The position numbers and the translations under genes are program-made. Below, piece after piece: positions 49,171 to 57,902 of a stretch of 64,000 nt of DNA. The notes beneath the pieces were generated by a model. It did no database searches, had not been told where the DNA came from, and saw nothing but the letters and a program-made list of their open reading frames with translations. Every line of letters begins with the position of its first letter. Within the stretch, counting starts at the first letter, position 1. Source of the stretch: Aneurinibacillus sp. (GTDB taxonomy: Bacteria; Bacillota; UBA5301; DYFA01); NCBI GenBank assembly GCA_020725425.1, contig DYFA01000061.1, positions 1 through 64,000 of the forward strand. Reading direction: 5' to 3'.

Positions 49171-50618
49171 CCGCCGGCGCAGTTGCAGTTCGTCTGGGCG
49201 CTTCGGCTGTTCTGGCGGTTGTCCTCCTGGTCGGGGCTGCCGCGGCGGGAGCAGGGGCGGCCGGCTCCGAAAGCGGGAAGGTGGAGGTGAGTTACACTTA
49301 CGGCGAGGTGTTGGTCGACGAGGAGGGAGAGTACACCGTCTCCCCCTCATCCGCCCTGGGGGTGGAGTTCGCCCGCCGAACCGGCCCGCGGCAGCCGGGG
49401 GGCCCGGAGCTCGCCTGCGAAGGGTACTTCTCCGTCGGCGCAAGCCCGGCCACGAAGAGCGGGCTGACGCTCGGCCTGGACTGGCAGCCCCTGGAAGGCT
49501 CCCTGAGCGGGCGCCGCTACTCGGTGAACGCCTCGCTCAGCGGGCGGTGGCCCGGGGAGGCCGGCCGCCCTCCCGAGGAAGCCTGGGAGATCGACGCGGC
49601 GGTCCAGGAGCGCGGCCTGGGGGCCGCGGCGCTCGAGGCCGGCGGGCGGGCCGGGGCCCACCTGAACCGGCTCACCGGCCCCGACTACCGGGAGGCGGCG
49701 GCGTACCTCGCCACCCGCTTCGTGCTGGACGGGGAGCCGTGCGGCCTCGCCTGGGTCGAGCCGGAGTGGTTGCGCGGCTTCGCCGCGCTGTTTGCGCCCC
49801 CGCCGGAGCCGGGAGCGGAGGAGCGGAGCGACCTGCCCTACTGGTTCGAGGCGGCGGCCCTTCCCGGCCTCCCGCCCCTGCCGCCGCCGGAGGTCTCCCC
49901 TGCCAGCTCGGCCGAGCCGCGCCTCGCCCGGCTCACCGTCACCACCCGCCACACCCAGACTTGTCGCGCCTACACCGAGAACCCCTCCAACGACTGGGAG
50001 GCGGGGGAGACGCGCCTCGAGGTCCGGGAGAGACGAGGCCGGGGCGAGGTCGCCGCCTCCTATCGGAACACCGTCAAGTTCTACCCGGCCGGCGCGACCC
50101 GGACCTACCGGCTGGCCGAGGGGAAGTTGGAGGTGAGCGGGCCGGCCGGCCCGGGGCGGGGGAGGGCGGCGGTCGGCTTCCGCCAGCGGTTCCCGTGGGA
50201 AGGCAGTTACGAGGCCTACCGGCAGCACGGCGTGGATCTGGGCTACACCCTCCCGGGAACGGCGGTCGACTGGCGGTTCGGCGGGGAATGGCGGCTGCGT
50301 CGTTACGAGGCCGAGCCGGAGAAAGACTACTCCTTCACCTCGCTTCAGGGTGGAATCTCCTGGCCGGCGGAGGCCAAGAGAGGCGGCCCTGCCGCCTCAG
50401 TCACCCTCGCTGCCACAGAGGAGCGCCACCCCGCCGGCACCCGGCCCGCCGAGTACCGCCTCCGCCTGCGTCTCCGCGGGGAGCTGCCCACCGGCCCCGG
50501 CCAGACCCTCTCCGCCGGCCTGGGCTGGGAGCGGGCCTTCTCCCTCCCGCCCGGCGGCGCGCTCACCCCGGGATCCACCGAGACGCTGTTCCGCTTGGTG
50601 TGGAGGCGCTCCTTCTAG
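49167..50618 (+). CDS. Exported beta-rich protein ending in Phe, barrel-like
   Basis: A 483-residue protein with a signal peptide (VRLGASAVLAVVLLVGAAAAGAGAAG). The rest is predicted by eye to be amphipathic beta strands with short Gly/Pro turns (YSVNASLSGRW, EYRLRLRLRGELP, GQTLSAGLGWERAF, TETLFRLVWRRSF). Alternating hydrophobic residues and an aromatic C-terminal Phe are typical of outer-membrane barrels. No family is recognised. It is the last gene of the MFS/nitrilase operon (ATGA overlap) and ends at a terminator. Confidence 0.8.
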   Translation: MTAGAVAVRLGASAVLAVVLLVGAAAAGAGAAGSESGKVEVSYTYGEVLVDEEGEYTVSPSSALGVEFARRTGPRQPGGPELACEGYFSVGASPATKSGLTLGLDWQPLEGSLSGRRYSVNASLSGRWPGEAGRPPEEAWEIDAAVQERGLGAAALEAGGRAGAHLNRLTGPDYREAAAYLATRFVLDGEPCGLAWVEPEWLRGFAALFAPPPEPGAEERSDLPYWFEAAALPGLPPLPPPEVSPASSAEPRLARLTVTTRHTQTCRAYTENPSNDWEAGETRLEVRERRGRGEVAASYRNTVKFYPAGATRTYRLAEGKLEVSGPAGPGRGRAAVGFRQRFPWEGSYEAYRQHGVDLGYTLPGTAVDWRFGGEWRLRRYEAEPEKDYSFTSLQGGISWPAEAKRGGPAASVTLAATEERHPAGTRPAEYRLRLRLRGELPTGPGQTLSAGLGWERAFSLPPGGALTPGSTETLFRLVWRRSF

Positions 50619-51108
50619 AAGCGGAAGCGGGTGCAAACCGTCGCCGCTTTGCACCCGCTTCATCACCGTGGCCGTCGGGGTCGGGAAAGTGCAGGTGCCA
50701 CTGGTGAACGGGCTGGCCGAGGCCAGGCTCAGGGTCGCGGAGTCCGTGCCCTGCACCAGGGCGGCGAAGGGCGAGTCGGCCAGGTACAGCGTGGCCCCGA
50801 AGGCAAACGGTTGGGTGACGTTGGCCGGCGAGGCGGCGGTCACTATGGGCGATCCGGAGTTCATCACGTAGGGCGAAACTGCGGTGGCGTAGTCGCAGTC
50901 CTTGGCCTGCTGGCAAAAGATCTGGTTGAGCTGAGGATACGTGTTGACAGACGAAGCGGCGATGGGAATGCTGGCGAGAGGGACGCCGGGGATGATCTCC
51001 TTGGTCCATCCGGTGCCGATCTGCCACCACTTCACCTCGAAGCCCTCTTCGACCAGGAGCTTCGTGAGTTCCACGCCGTATCGCGGCAACCAAGCGGCTA
51101 CGTTTCAA
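50397..51108 (-). pseudogene. Broken glycosyltransferase-like ORF fused to Ser/Thr-rich segment
   Basis: From TTG 51089 the frame reads LPRYGVELTKLLVEEGFEVKWW..., resembling the first Rossmann unit of a GT-B glycosyltransferase. After about residue 68 it changes to Ser/Thr/Ala-rich beta-like sequence (SPIVTAASPANVTQPFAFGATLYLADSPFAALVQG). The well-placed start (TTG 51108 behind AAAGGAGGG) is in a different frame, and the 3' end runs antisense through the neighbour's terminator and coding sequence to a chance stop at 50397. Codon use is host-like to about 50640. Interpreted as a frameshifted, 3'-truncated gene. Confidence 0.5.
50624..50661 (+). terminator. Terminator after the beta-rich protein
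   Basis: A perfect 14-bp stem (GAAGCGGGTGCAAA, 50624-50637, with 50648-50661) and a 10-base loop, six bases past the stop. The opposite-strand ORF runs through it. Confidence 0.8.
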
Positions 51109-51251
51109 CTCCAGCCCTCCTTTCCGCAAGCCAGACTGGTATGAGGGGAGCACTCCCTTCACTTTATGTGCATGGCCTATGAGCGCCTGACCCGGCTTTC
51201 GGCTGTGGCGGTCGGCGTTCGGCCAACTCACGGTCAGCCTGGAGGGTGATG

Positions 51252-51581
51252 TCACCCGAAAGACTGGAGCTGTTGGGGCCGGGCGCCGGGCGGGGACAAC
51301 GCCGGGCTGAGGTTGGGCGTGGCGGCCACCGCCGGCTGAGACGCCTTGACGGGGAAGAGCACCGGGAGCGGGTTCTCCCGCGCCGCTGCCGCCCCGCGCA
51401 CCGCCGTGCCCGTCACCGTAACCGCCGGCGGCTGAACCGCAGCCGGCGCCCGAGCCGGGGTCTGCGGAGCGGGCAGGCCACCCGTCAGCGCCTGGCGGAA
51501 AGCCGGGTGATCGGGGACGAACATGTACGTATGGACTGCCCCCGGCGGGCTGAACGGATTGGGCGAAGACGGTGAAGTCAC
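51252..51581 (-). CDS. Hypothetical Pro/Ala-rich protein
   Basis: A 109-residue protein starting with GTG 51581, eight bases after GAGGAGG. The N-terminal third (SPSSPNPFSPPGAVHTYMFVPDHPAFRQALTGGLP) may be folded; the rest is Pro/Ala/Val-rich and low in charge. No family is recognised. It lies in the surface-protein region, on the same strand as the DUF6385-like gene. Confidence 0.6.
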   Translation of the reverse strand: MTSPSSPNPFSPPGAVHTYMFVPDHPAFRQALTGGLPAPQTPARAPAAVQPPAVTVTGTAVRGAAAARENPLPVLFPVKASQPAVAATPNLSPALSPPGARPQQLQSFG

Positions 51582-51703
51582 CTGACATTCCTCCTCTAGC
51601 TCTGTCGGAGAGCCCGTGACAGCTTGCCGGCCTGGGCGCCTCGTCAGGGTGCGCCACCAAAGGAACGGGGTGACCCCCAGGAACAAGGCTTGGGCCTCGA
51701 CCT

Positions 51704-51877
51704 TCAGGGCGACCAGAGCGCCAGCCACTGGCGAGGGGCGATGAACAGGCACTCCAGGTCCGGCCGGCAGGTGAAATCCAGCCCCGTAGCCTGGCATACG
51801 GCGAGCAAAGGATCGGCGTAGCTCGGGCCCCACAGGCCCATCAGTTCGGCGCCTCCAAGGAAGACCCTCATGCTCAC
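51704..51877 (-). CDS. Small protein resembling a stalk-type beta domain
   Basis: A 57-residue frame: VFLGGAELMGLWGPSYADPLLAVCQATGLDFTCRPDLECLFIAP. It resembles one repeat of copper-amine-oxidase-N-like stalk domains, where a strand pair surrounds a PLRALAEALG-type helix. GTG 51877 follows GGGAGG at nine bases. It may be complete or the remaining N-terminus of a larger wall enzyme. Confidence 0.45.
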   Translation of the reverse strand: MSMRVFLGGAELMGLWGPSYADPLLAVCQATGLDFTCRPDLECLFIAPRQWLALWSP

Positions 51878-52039
51878 GGCTGGTCTCCTCCCTTTGTCGC
51901 TTCATGATATGAGAGACCGGGAAAGGGTGACAAGCGGGTAGGGGGCGGGGTCGCCCCGCCGCCCTCCCACACAAGGAATGGGAAACAGGCCGCAAGCCGC
52001 TTCCCATCGTTCCCATCCCGGATGCCTCCGGGCTATTCA

Positions 52040-52519
52040 TCAGCTGTGACCCTGGAAGTAGATGCTGAGGGTGATGGCGCTGGCAGAGCTGACAGCCGCG
52101 TAGTAGACCCGGGCGTACTTCATGAAGATGCTAGAAACGAGGCCAACCAGGCTGCCGGTGTTGAGCGTAGTGTAGGCAGTGTCGTCGGTCCACGTGACCG
52201 CGTCCGGGCTAACCTGCAGCTTGACGTAAGCCTGGGCGTTGGTGGCCGTCGAGTTGTTCTCGACCGACAGCGTGAAGGTAGTAAGGTTTAACACATTGTG
52301 GGCGGTGGCTCCTCCACCGGCGGTACTCGAGTTATTGGCGATGATCTCTGCCGTGTCGGTGGTAGCGCCGGCAACCGACAGGGCGCCGGTTACCGCAAGA
52401 CCTGTGCTGGTAATCGCCACTTCCCCGGCGGCGTCGATGCTCATCGCCACGCCGCTGGGTGAGTAGATGGTCACTCGTGCTTGGTCGGGCTGATCCTGGA
52501 AGATCTTAAAGTTTGGCAC
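52040..52519 (-). CDS. DUF6385-like surface protein
   Basis: A 159-residue protein that starts MPNFKIFQDQPDQARVTIYS, continues with Ala/Thr-rich beta strands and ends with a beta-sandwich-like domain (AYVKLQVSPDAVTWTDDTAYTTL...KYARVYYAAVSSASAITLSIYFQG). The start and layout fit DUF6385 proteins of spore-forming Clostridia, by recall. The C-terminal domain also occurs in the collagen-like protein at 59760. No signal peptide. GTG 52519 has GGGGGG upstream. It is divergent from the glycosyltransferase array and may be a substrate. Confidence 0.75.
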   Translation of the reverse strand: MPNFKIFQDQPDQARVTIYSPSGVAMSIDAAGEVAITSTGLAVTGALSVAGATTDTAEIIANNSSTAGGGATAHNVLNLTTFTLSVENNSTATNAQAYVKLQVSPDAVTWTDDTAYTTLNTGSLVGLVSSIFMKYARVYYAAVSSASAITLSIYFQGHS

Positions 52520-52651
52520 AAAGGATCCCCCCTTTCCGGGCGTGTCTCAAGTTCAATACATGGTATGGCCCTAGGACCCGACACGGTGCGGTCGCGGGTG
52601 GAATACGTATAGGACATGGCGATAGTTATTTGCGGAGGGCTTGGAGAAACC

Positions 52652-54616
52652 GTGATCAGCCTGTGCATGATCGTGAGGAACGAGGAAAAGAACCTTCCCC
52701 GGTGCCTTGCGAGCGCAGCCGCGGCCGTGGACGAGATCATAGTGGTGGATACCGGTTCCACCGACGATACGGTCAAGGTCGCCCGACGGTTCGGGGCCAA
52801 GGTGAAGAAGATCCGCTGGACGGACGACTTCAGCGCCGCCCGCAACGCCTCTCTGGAGCTGGCCAAGGGTGACTGGATCCTGTTACTCGACGCCGACGAG
52901 GAATTAGCGGCGGGAAGCGCCGAGGTCCTTAGCCGACTGGTCTCCGCCCCCGGCGTCGAGGGATACTTCGTCAAGCTGGTCAGTTACATCGGGCAGGGAG
53001 ACTGGGTGGAAGCCTGCCCGGATGTGGCGTTCCGGCTTTTTCGCCGCCGCCCGGAGTACCGCTTCCACGGCGCCGTTCACGAGCAGATCGCCGACGTGAT
53101 CCAGAAGAACCGCCCCGGGGCCAAGACCGAGCTCGCCGAAGACTTGGTGGTCCTCCACTACGGTTACCTCGACGAGCAGCTCACCGAGAAGGACAAGAAG
53201 GCTCGCAATCTCGCGCTGCTCGAAAAGGAGATGGCCGCCCACCCGGACGACCGGCTCCTGCGCTACCACTACGGGGTGGAGCTGTTCCGAGCGGAGCGGT
53301 ATGGTGAGGCGGCGGCCCAGTTCACCGAGGCGGGCACCGGCCTTGACCCCGGGACCATCTTTCTGCCGAAACTCATGCGGTACCTCATCCTCGCCTATCA
53401 GGGCGACCACCAGCCCGAAAAGGCGATGGAGGCCGCCCGTCTCGGCGTGGAACTCTTCCCGGACTACGCCGACCTTTACCATTACGCCGGAATGGTGGCC
53501 TACGACCATCAGGCGTACGGCCAGGCGTACGACCTCTTTCAGAGAGCCCTGGCCACACCGGAGCAGAAGGCTCACTACGCCTCGTTCCCCGGCATGCGAG
53601 GCTTTCGCACCCTCTACCAACTGGGCCGGATGGCGGAAAGGTTCTGCAACCTCGAAGGGGCCATGCGCTACTACCTCGCCAGCCTCCGCGACAACCCGTC
53701 CTTCACGCCCGCCCTGGACAGCATCACCCGGCTGCTCGAGCCGCACCGGGACCCGGTTTACGCCAAGGAGTGCCTCGACAAGACCTGCGTGTTCATGACC
53801 CCCCAGGCCAAGCTGGCGATGGGACAGATCCTGTTCCGGCACCACGCTTACGGGCTGGCGCTGGAATTCCTCGAGCAGGGCCTCGGCAAGCAGACACCTG
53901 CGCCCGAGGTGATGCTCTGCAAGGCGATTTGTCTCTTCCAGGTAAAGCGATTCCCCGAGGCGCTAAAGCTCCTGGCCCGCCTCAAAGCCCAACCCCGGAT
54001 GTACTCGGTGGCACTTCTGAACGAAACCCTCTACTTCTGGCTCCAGGGCAATCGCCGCCAGGTGCGTGTCCTGGTTCAAGAGCTTCAGGCCGCAGGTGTT
54101 ACCCCGGAAAACGGACTGGTACTGGGCCTCCTCGAGCGGTCTCTCACCCGCCGCAAAGGACCGAAAGTGGTCTTGGGCGAAGAAGGGCTAAAGCTTCTGC
54201 TCGACCTGCTGCAGCGGGTACTGGCCCTCGGTGAGACGGCCCGGGCCCAGGGAGTCCTTGACCTGCTCCACTCCGACGTCCTCAAGAGACAAGGGTTGGC
54301 CATCGGTCGGCTCTTCCGCACCTGGGGCCATTCGGAACTGGCTCGCCAGTATCTGGAGTTCCGCCTCGCCAAGTATCCGCAGTGCGCCGACACCGCCTTC
54401 GCTCTGGCGGAGATCAAGGAGGAAGCCGGGGAGTACCTCGCCGCCGCCGACCTCTACCGGGAGACCCTGGCCCTGGAGCCCAAGGAGCCGCGCGGCTACG
54501 TTCGTCTCATCGGCGTCTACGACAAACTCCGGCGGGAGATCCTCCGGCAGGCGGCGGAGCGATACCCCGAGTCGGAGGTTCTACAAACCCTGTTCAGGGA
54601 GGTTCAGGACGAGTGA
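52652..54616 (+). CDS. Family 2 glycosyltransferase with TPR-like region (1)
   Basis: A 654-residue protein. Residues 1-230 are a SunS/GT2-like transferase: ISLCMIVRNEEKNLPRCLAS, VDEIIVVDTGSTDDT, FSAARNASLELAKGDWILLLDADEEL (the DxD metal site). The remainder is helical with TPR-like repeats (for example LRYHYGVELFRAERYGEAAAQFTEAG). Such proteins glycosylate peptides or surface proteins. GTG 52652 after GGAG is chosen; ATG 52616 has no good site. First gene of a tightly coupled array. Confidence 0.88.
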   Translation: MISLCMIVRNEEKNLPRCLASAAAAVDEIIVVDTGSTDDTVKVARRFGAKVKKIRWTDDFSAARNASLELAKGDWILLLDADEELAAGSAEVLSRLVSAPGVEGYFVKLVSYIGQGDWVEACPDVAFRLFRRRPEYRFHGAVHEQIADVIQKNRPGAKTELAEDLVVLHYGYLDEQLTEKDKKARNLALLEKEMAAHPDDRLLRYHYGVELFRAERYGEAAAQFTEAGTGLDPGTIFLPKLMRYLILAYQGDHQPEKAMEAARLGVELFPDYADLYHYAGMVAYDHQAYGQAYDLFQRALATPEQKAHYASFPGMRGFRTLYQLGRMAERFCNLEGAMRYYLASLRDNPSFTPALDSITRLLEPHRDPVYAKECLDKTCVFMTPQAKLAMGQILFRHHAYGLALEFLEQGLGKQTPAPEVMLCKAICLFQVKRFPEALKLLARLKAQPRMYSVALLNETLYFWLQGNRRQVRVLVQELQAAGVTPENGLVLGLLERSLTRRKGPKVVLGEEGLKLLLDLLQRVLALGETARAQGVLDLLHSDVLKRQGLAIGRLFRTWGHSELARQYLEFRLAKYPQCADTAFALAEIKEEAGEYLAAADLYRETLALEPKEPRGYVRLIGVYDKLRREILRQAAERYPESEVLQTLFREVQDE

Positions 54617-56388
54617 GGACCACGACCATCGGGCTCGTCATGATTGTGCGTGACGAGGAACAGAACCTCCCCCGGTGCCTTGAGAGTGTGAGGAATCAGG
54701 TCGACGAGATCGTCATTGTCGACACGGGGTCCTCGGACCGGACCATTGAGGTGGCTCGGAGGTTCACCGACAAGATTTACCGTTTCCCGTGGAACGATGA
54801 TTTCAGTGCGGCGCGCAACTTCGCTATCGAACAGGCGAGCAGCGAATGGCTGCTCTCCCTCGACGCCGATGAGGAACTCGATGTCACGGGGGGCGACCTC
54901 CGGGAGCTCGTGGCGGGCAACCGGGGATACGAGGCCTACTTTCTGCCGCTTCTCCATGCTTCGGCCGACCTGCCCGGCAACTTCAACCGGTACCTGGTCC
55001 TCCGAGTCTTCCGGAACCGGAAAGACTACCGCTTCTTCGGCGCCATCCACGAACAACTGGCCGTCGCTCGCCCGGAGGCAGTGGAGGTGTCGGAGAATCC
55101 GGTCATCCGCCACAAGGTGGTCGCTGGCCGGGATCGCCGCCGAAAGTGCCGGCGCAACCTGGAATTGCTCCAGCGGGAAGCGGCCGCGAACCCCGGCAAC
55201 GCCTTCCTCCAGTACTACCTAGGGGTCGAATGGCTCGGCCTGGGCAAGCCGGCGCGGGCGCTCCCCTGCTTCCAGAGGGCCTGTCGGGAGTTGGACGATT
55301 CCCATCTCCTCTTTCGCGCCCCGGCCGTGCGCTACCTGATAGGATGCCTGCGAGCCCTCGACCGTATCGACGAGGCTCTCTGCTTTTGCCTGGAAGAGTG
55401 CGCCCGTTACCCGGATTACACCGACCTGTTCTTCGAGGGCGGCTTGCTGTTGGAAGCCAGGGGAGACTACGCCGTGGCCATCCGCTGGTTCGAGGAGGCG
55501 GTGAGAAGCGGGAGGCCGCCGGCAGTCTTTGCCCACACCGAAGGCACCTCGAGCGATCTGGCCTTCTACCACCTGGGCTACTGTTGCGAAAGACTGGGTC
55601 GCTTCGCTCAAAGCCGGGACTACTACCGGAAGGCGCTCTCCGCCAACCCGGAGTGCGTCTATCCCCTTTACAACCTCTTTCTGTTGGAACTGGCCACCAA
55701 CGGTCCCCGCGAGGCCTGCGAGACCTTCCGCAGCGCCGGGTACCTGGACCGGCCTGCCTGGACGAGAGTCCTGGTGGACCTGTTCTGTCTCGCTGGATTT
55801 CCCGACCTGGCAGCGCTCTGTCTGCGGGAGGGACGGCTTGGCCGGGAGCCCGAGGACCTCGCCCGTCTGGCCCGCCTCAAAGTATACTCCCGGCAGCCCG
55901 ACGAGGCCCTGGCGGCTCTCGGACGCCTGGTCCGCACCGGGGGCATGCCCGAACCCGAGGCGGAGCTGGACGAGATCCTCGCCTGGACGGCCAAGGGTGA
56001 CCTCGACGAGGCGCGGAAGAAGGCGCTGGCCTTGTGGCGAAGATCCGAGGGGCGCGGCAGAGTCCTGGCCGTCCTCTCGATCGTCGCCCGCCTCTCCCTG
56101 ACGTCCCGGTTGGTGGGTCTCCCCGAGAAACACCGAGAACCGGAGGCCGCCAAGGCGGCGTTGTCCGTGGTGGAACGGTGTCTCCTGTCCCGAGGAACCC
56201 ACCTAGGACCGAAGCAGGCTGAGATGGCACAAATGTACCAGAAAACGCTGCGGGCCGCGATGGACTACCTGATCGACCTTTCGCCCGAAGCCTGCCGGGA
56301 ACTGTCCACGCACCTGGCAGCCAGAGGCGACACCGTCCGCCAACTCAGGGATTTCCGGTTCGGGATGGCGCGGAGGCTCTGTCCATGA
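54613..56388 (+). CDS. Family 2 glycosyltransferase with TPR-like region (2)
   Basis: A 591-residue paralogue: IGLVMIVRDEEQNLPRCLESV, VDEIVIVDTGSSDRT, FSAARNFAIEQASSEWLLSLDADEEL, followed by helical repeats (YYLGVEWLGLGKPARALPCFQRAC). The GTG start overlaps the stop of gene 1 (GTGA). Order of domains is the same as gene 1, so this is a diverged tandem duplicate. Confidence 0.88.
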   Translation: MRTTTIGLVMIVRDEEQNLPRCLESVRNQVDEIVIVDTGSSDRTIEVARRFTDKIYRFPWNDDFSAARNFAIEQASSEWLLSLDADEELDVTGGDLRELVAGNRGYEAYFLPLLHASADLPGNFNRYLVLRVFRNRKDYRFFGAIHEQLAVARPEAVEVSENPVIRHKVVAGRDRRRKCRRNLELLQREAAANPGNAFLQYYLGVEWLGLGKPARALPCFQRACRELDDSHLLFRAPAVRYLIGCLRALDRIDEALCFCLEECARYPDYTDLFFEGGLLLEARGDYAVAIRWFEEAVRSGRPPAVFAHTEGTSSDLAFYHLGYCCERLGRFAQSRDYYRKALSANPECVYPLYNLFLLELATNGPREACETFRSAGYLDRPAWTRVLVDLFCLAGFPDLAALCLREGRLGREPEDLARLARLKVYSRQPDEALAALGRLVRTGGMPEPEAELDEILAWTAKGDLDEARKKALALWRRSEGRGRVLAVLSIVARLSLTSRLVGLPEKHREPEAAKAALSVVERCLLSRGTHLGPKQAEMAQMYQKTLRAAMDYLIDLSPEACRELSTHLAARGDTVRQLRDFRFGMARRLCP

Positions 56389-57887
56389 ACACGGCTCCCT
56401 CGGTAAGCCTCTGCGTCATCGCCCGGGACGAGGAGGACGTCCTCGCTTCCTGCCTCGCCAGCGCCCGTCACTTGGTCCAGGAGATAATCGTCGTCGACAC
56501 GGGGTCCACTGACCGGACGAAGGAGGTAGCGGCCCAGGCCGGCGCCAAGGTCCTCGACTTCCCGTGGACCGGCGATTTCGCGGCGGCTCGGAACCGCTCC
56601 CTCGACGAGGCCCAGGGCGAGTGGATCCTGGTCCTGGACGCCGATGAGCTCTTGCGCCCTGTCACGCGGGAGGATTTCGCCCGCCTCCTTGTGGTCCCGG
56701 GAATTGAGGGGTGGTTCCTCACCGTCAAGAGTTTCCTGGGGAAGGGAGAAGAGGAGGCGGAGGATGAGGTGGTCCGGCTCTTTCGCAACCGCCCGGAGTA
56801 CCGTTTTTCGGGCGCGATCCATGAGCAGGTGGCCGGAGCTATCGTTCAGGTGAACGGCGGGGGAGGGCTCGCCCGGGCTCCGGAACTGGTGATCGAACAC
56901 TTCGGCTACCTCGACCGCCGCCGCCAGGCCAAGAAGAAGCACGAACGCAACGTCTCCCTACTGACGCATGCCCTGGAGAAGCAACCGGACGACCCTTTCC
57001 TCCACTACGGCCTGGGGGCGGAGTTCTTTCAAGGCAACGAGGTGAAGCAGGGCATCGACCACTTGGAGAGAGCCCTGGCCGGTCTGCGAGGGAACGAGAG
57101 CTACTGCCGCGAAGTGTTCGTTCTCTTGATCCTGGCCTATCTCAGAGACGGCCAGCTCCGCCAAGCGAGCCGGACCGCCGCCAAAGCGGCCCGTCAGTTC
57201 CCTTGCGATCCCGACCTGCAGCTTCTGCAAGGTCTCTTGGCCTACGAACGTCGACAGGCGGTGGCGGCGGTCCGGAACCTGCGCCAGGCTGCGAGCGGCG
57301 GCGCGCGCCTTTTGGCCCGCCACCACCTCCACACCCTTCTGGGTGACGCCTGCGTCCTGGTGGGCCGGTTCGAAGAAGCCGAGCGAGAATACCTCGAAGC
57401 GCTCCGCCTGGCGCCACATCTGCTTTACCCTCTCACCCAACTGATAGGCGTGAAGAAGAGGGGCCGCGGAAAGATGCCCTGGCTTGAGCTTTGCGGGTTT
57501 GCCTCCCCGGCCCAACTGCTCGGCCTAAAGCAGCAACTTCCCGCTCCGGAGGATGACCCAGTAGCCCTGATCCTCGCCCTTCTGGCCGTGCTGGGGGCCG
57601 CAGCAGGGGGGGACGCAAGCGACTTGACCCGGGCCTCCCGGAGCTTTCTGGAGGCGACGAACCGCCCGGGACCGGCCGAGGCCGCCCCGTGGGAAAATGC
57701 CCTGCGGGAGTATCTGCGGGCCGCGGCGGGCGAACTCCTGGCGTGCGCCGCACAGGCCGCGGCCCGCCTGGAGTGCGGCTTTTCCCGGCCCCGGGAGAAG
57801 GCGCGTGCGGTGGCTTCAACCTGCCTCAACACCGTGGTCCAGGGCCTCTGTCCACCTTGGGCCCCCCTCACCAGCGGCCGACTGTGA
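56385..57887 (+). CDS. Family 2 glycosyltransferase with TPR-like region (3)
   Basis: A 500-residue paralogue: VSLCVIARDEEDVLASCLASA, QEIIVVDTGSTDRT, DFAAARNRSLDEAQGEWILVLDADELL, then TPR-like helices (LHYGLGAEFFQGNEVKQGIDHLERALAG). It starts with ATGA over the stop of gene 2. Its C-terminal 120 residues are Ala/Arg rich and differ from the other two. Confidence 0.88.
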   Translation: MNTAPSVSLCVIARDEEDVLASCLASARHLVQEIIVVDTGSTDRTKEVAAQAGAKVLDFPWTGDFAAARNRSLDEAQGEWILVLDADELLRPVTREDFARLLVVPGIEGWFLTVKSFLGKGEEEAEDEVVRLFRNRPEYRFSGAIHEQVAGAIVQVNGGGGLARAPELVIEHFGYLDRRRQAKKKHERNVSLLTHALEKQPDDPFLHYGLGAEFFQGNEVKQGIDHLERALAGLRGNESYCREVFVLLILAYLRDGQLRQASRTAAKAARQFPCDPDLQLLQGLLAYERRQAVAAVRNLRQAASGGARLLARHHLHTLLGDACVLVGRFEEAEREYLEALRLAPHLLYPLTQLIGVKKRGRGKMPWLELCGFASPAQLLGLKQQLPAPEDDPVALILALLAVLGAAAGGDASDLTRASRSFLEATNRPGPAEAAPWENALREYLRAAAGELLACAAQAAARLECGFSRPREKARAVASTCLNTVVQGLCPPWAPLTSGRL

Positions 57888-57902
57888 AAGGAGTCGTGGC
57901 CG

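Noticed and set aside
51252..52040. A single 262-codon - strand gene
   Set aside because: Only the last 110 codons follow a proper ribosome site; a different frame (51704-51877) has its own site in the upstream part, and composition changes at 51581.
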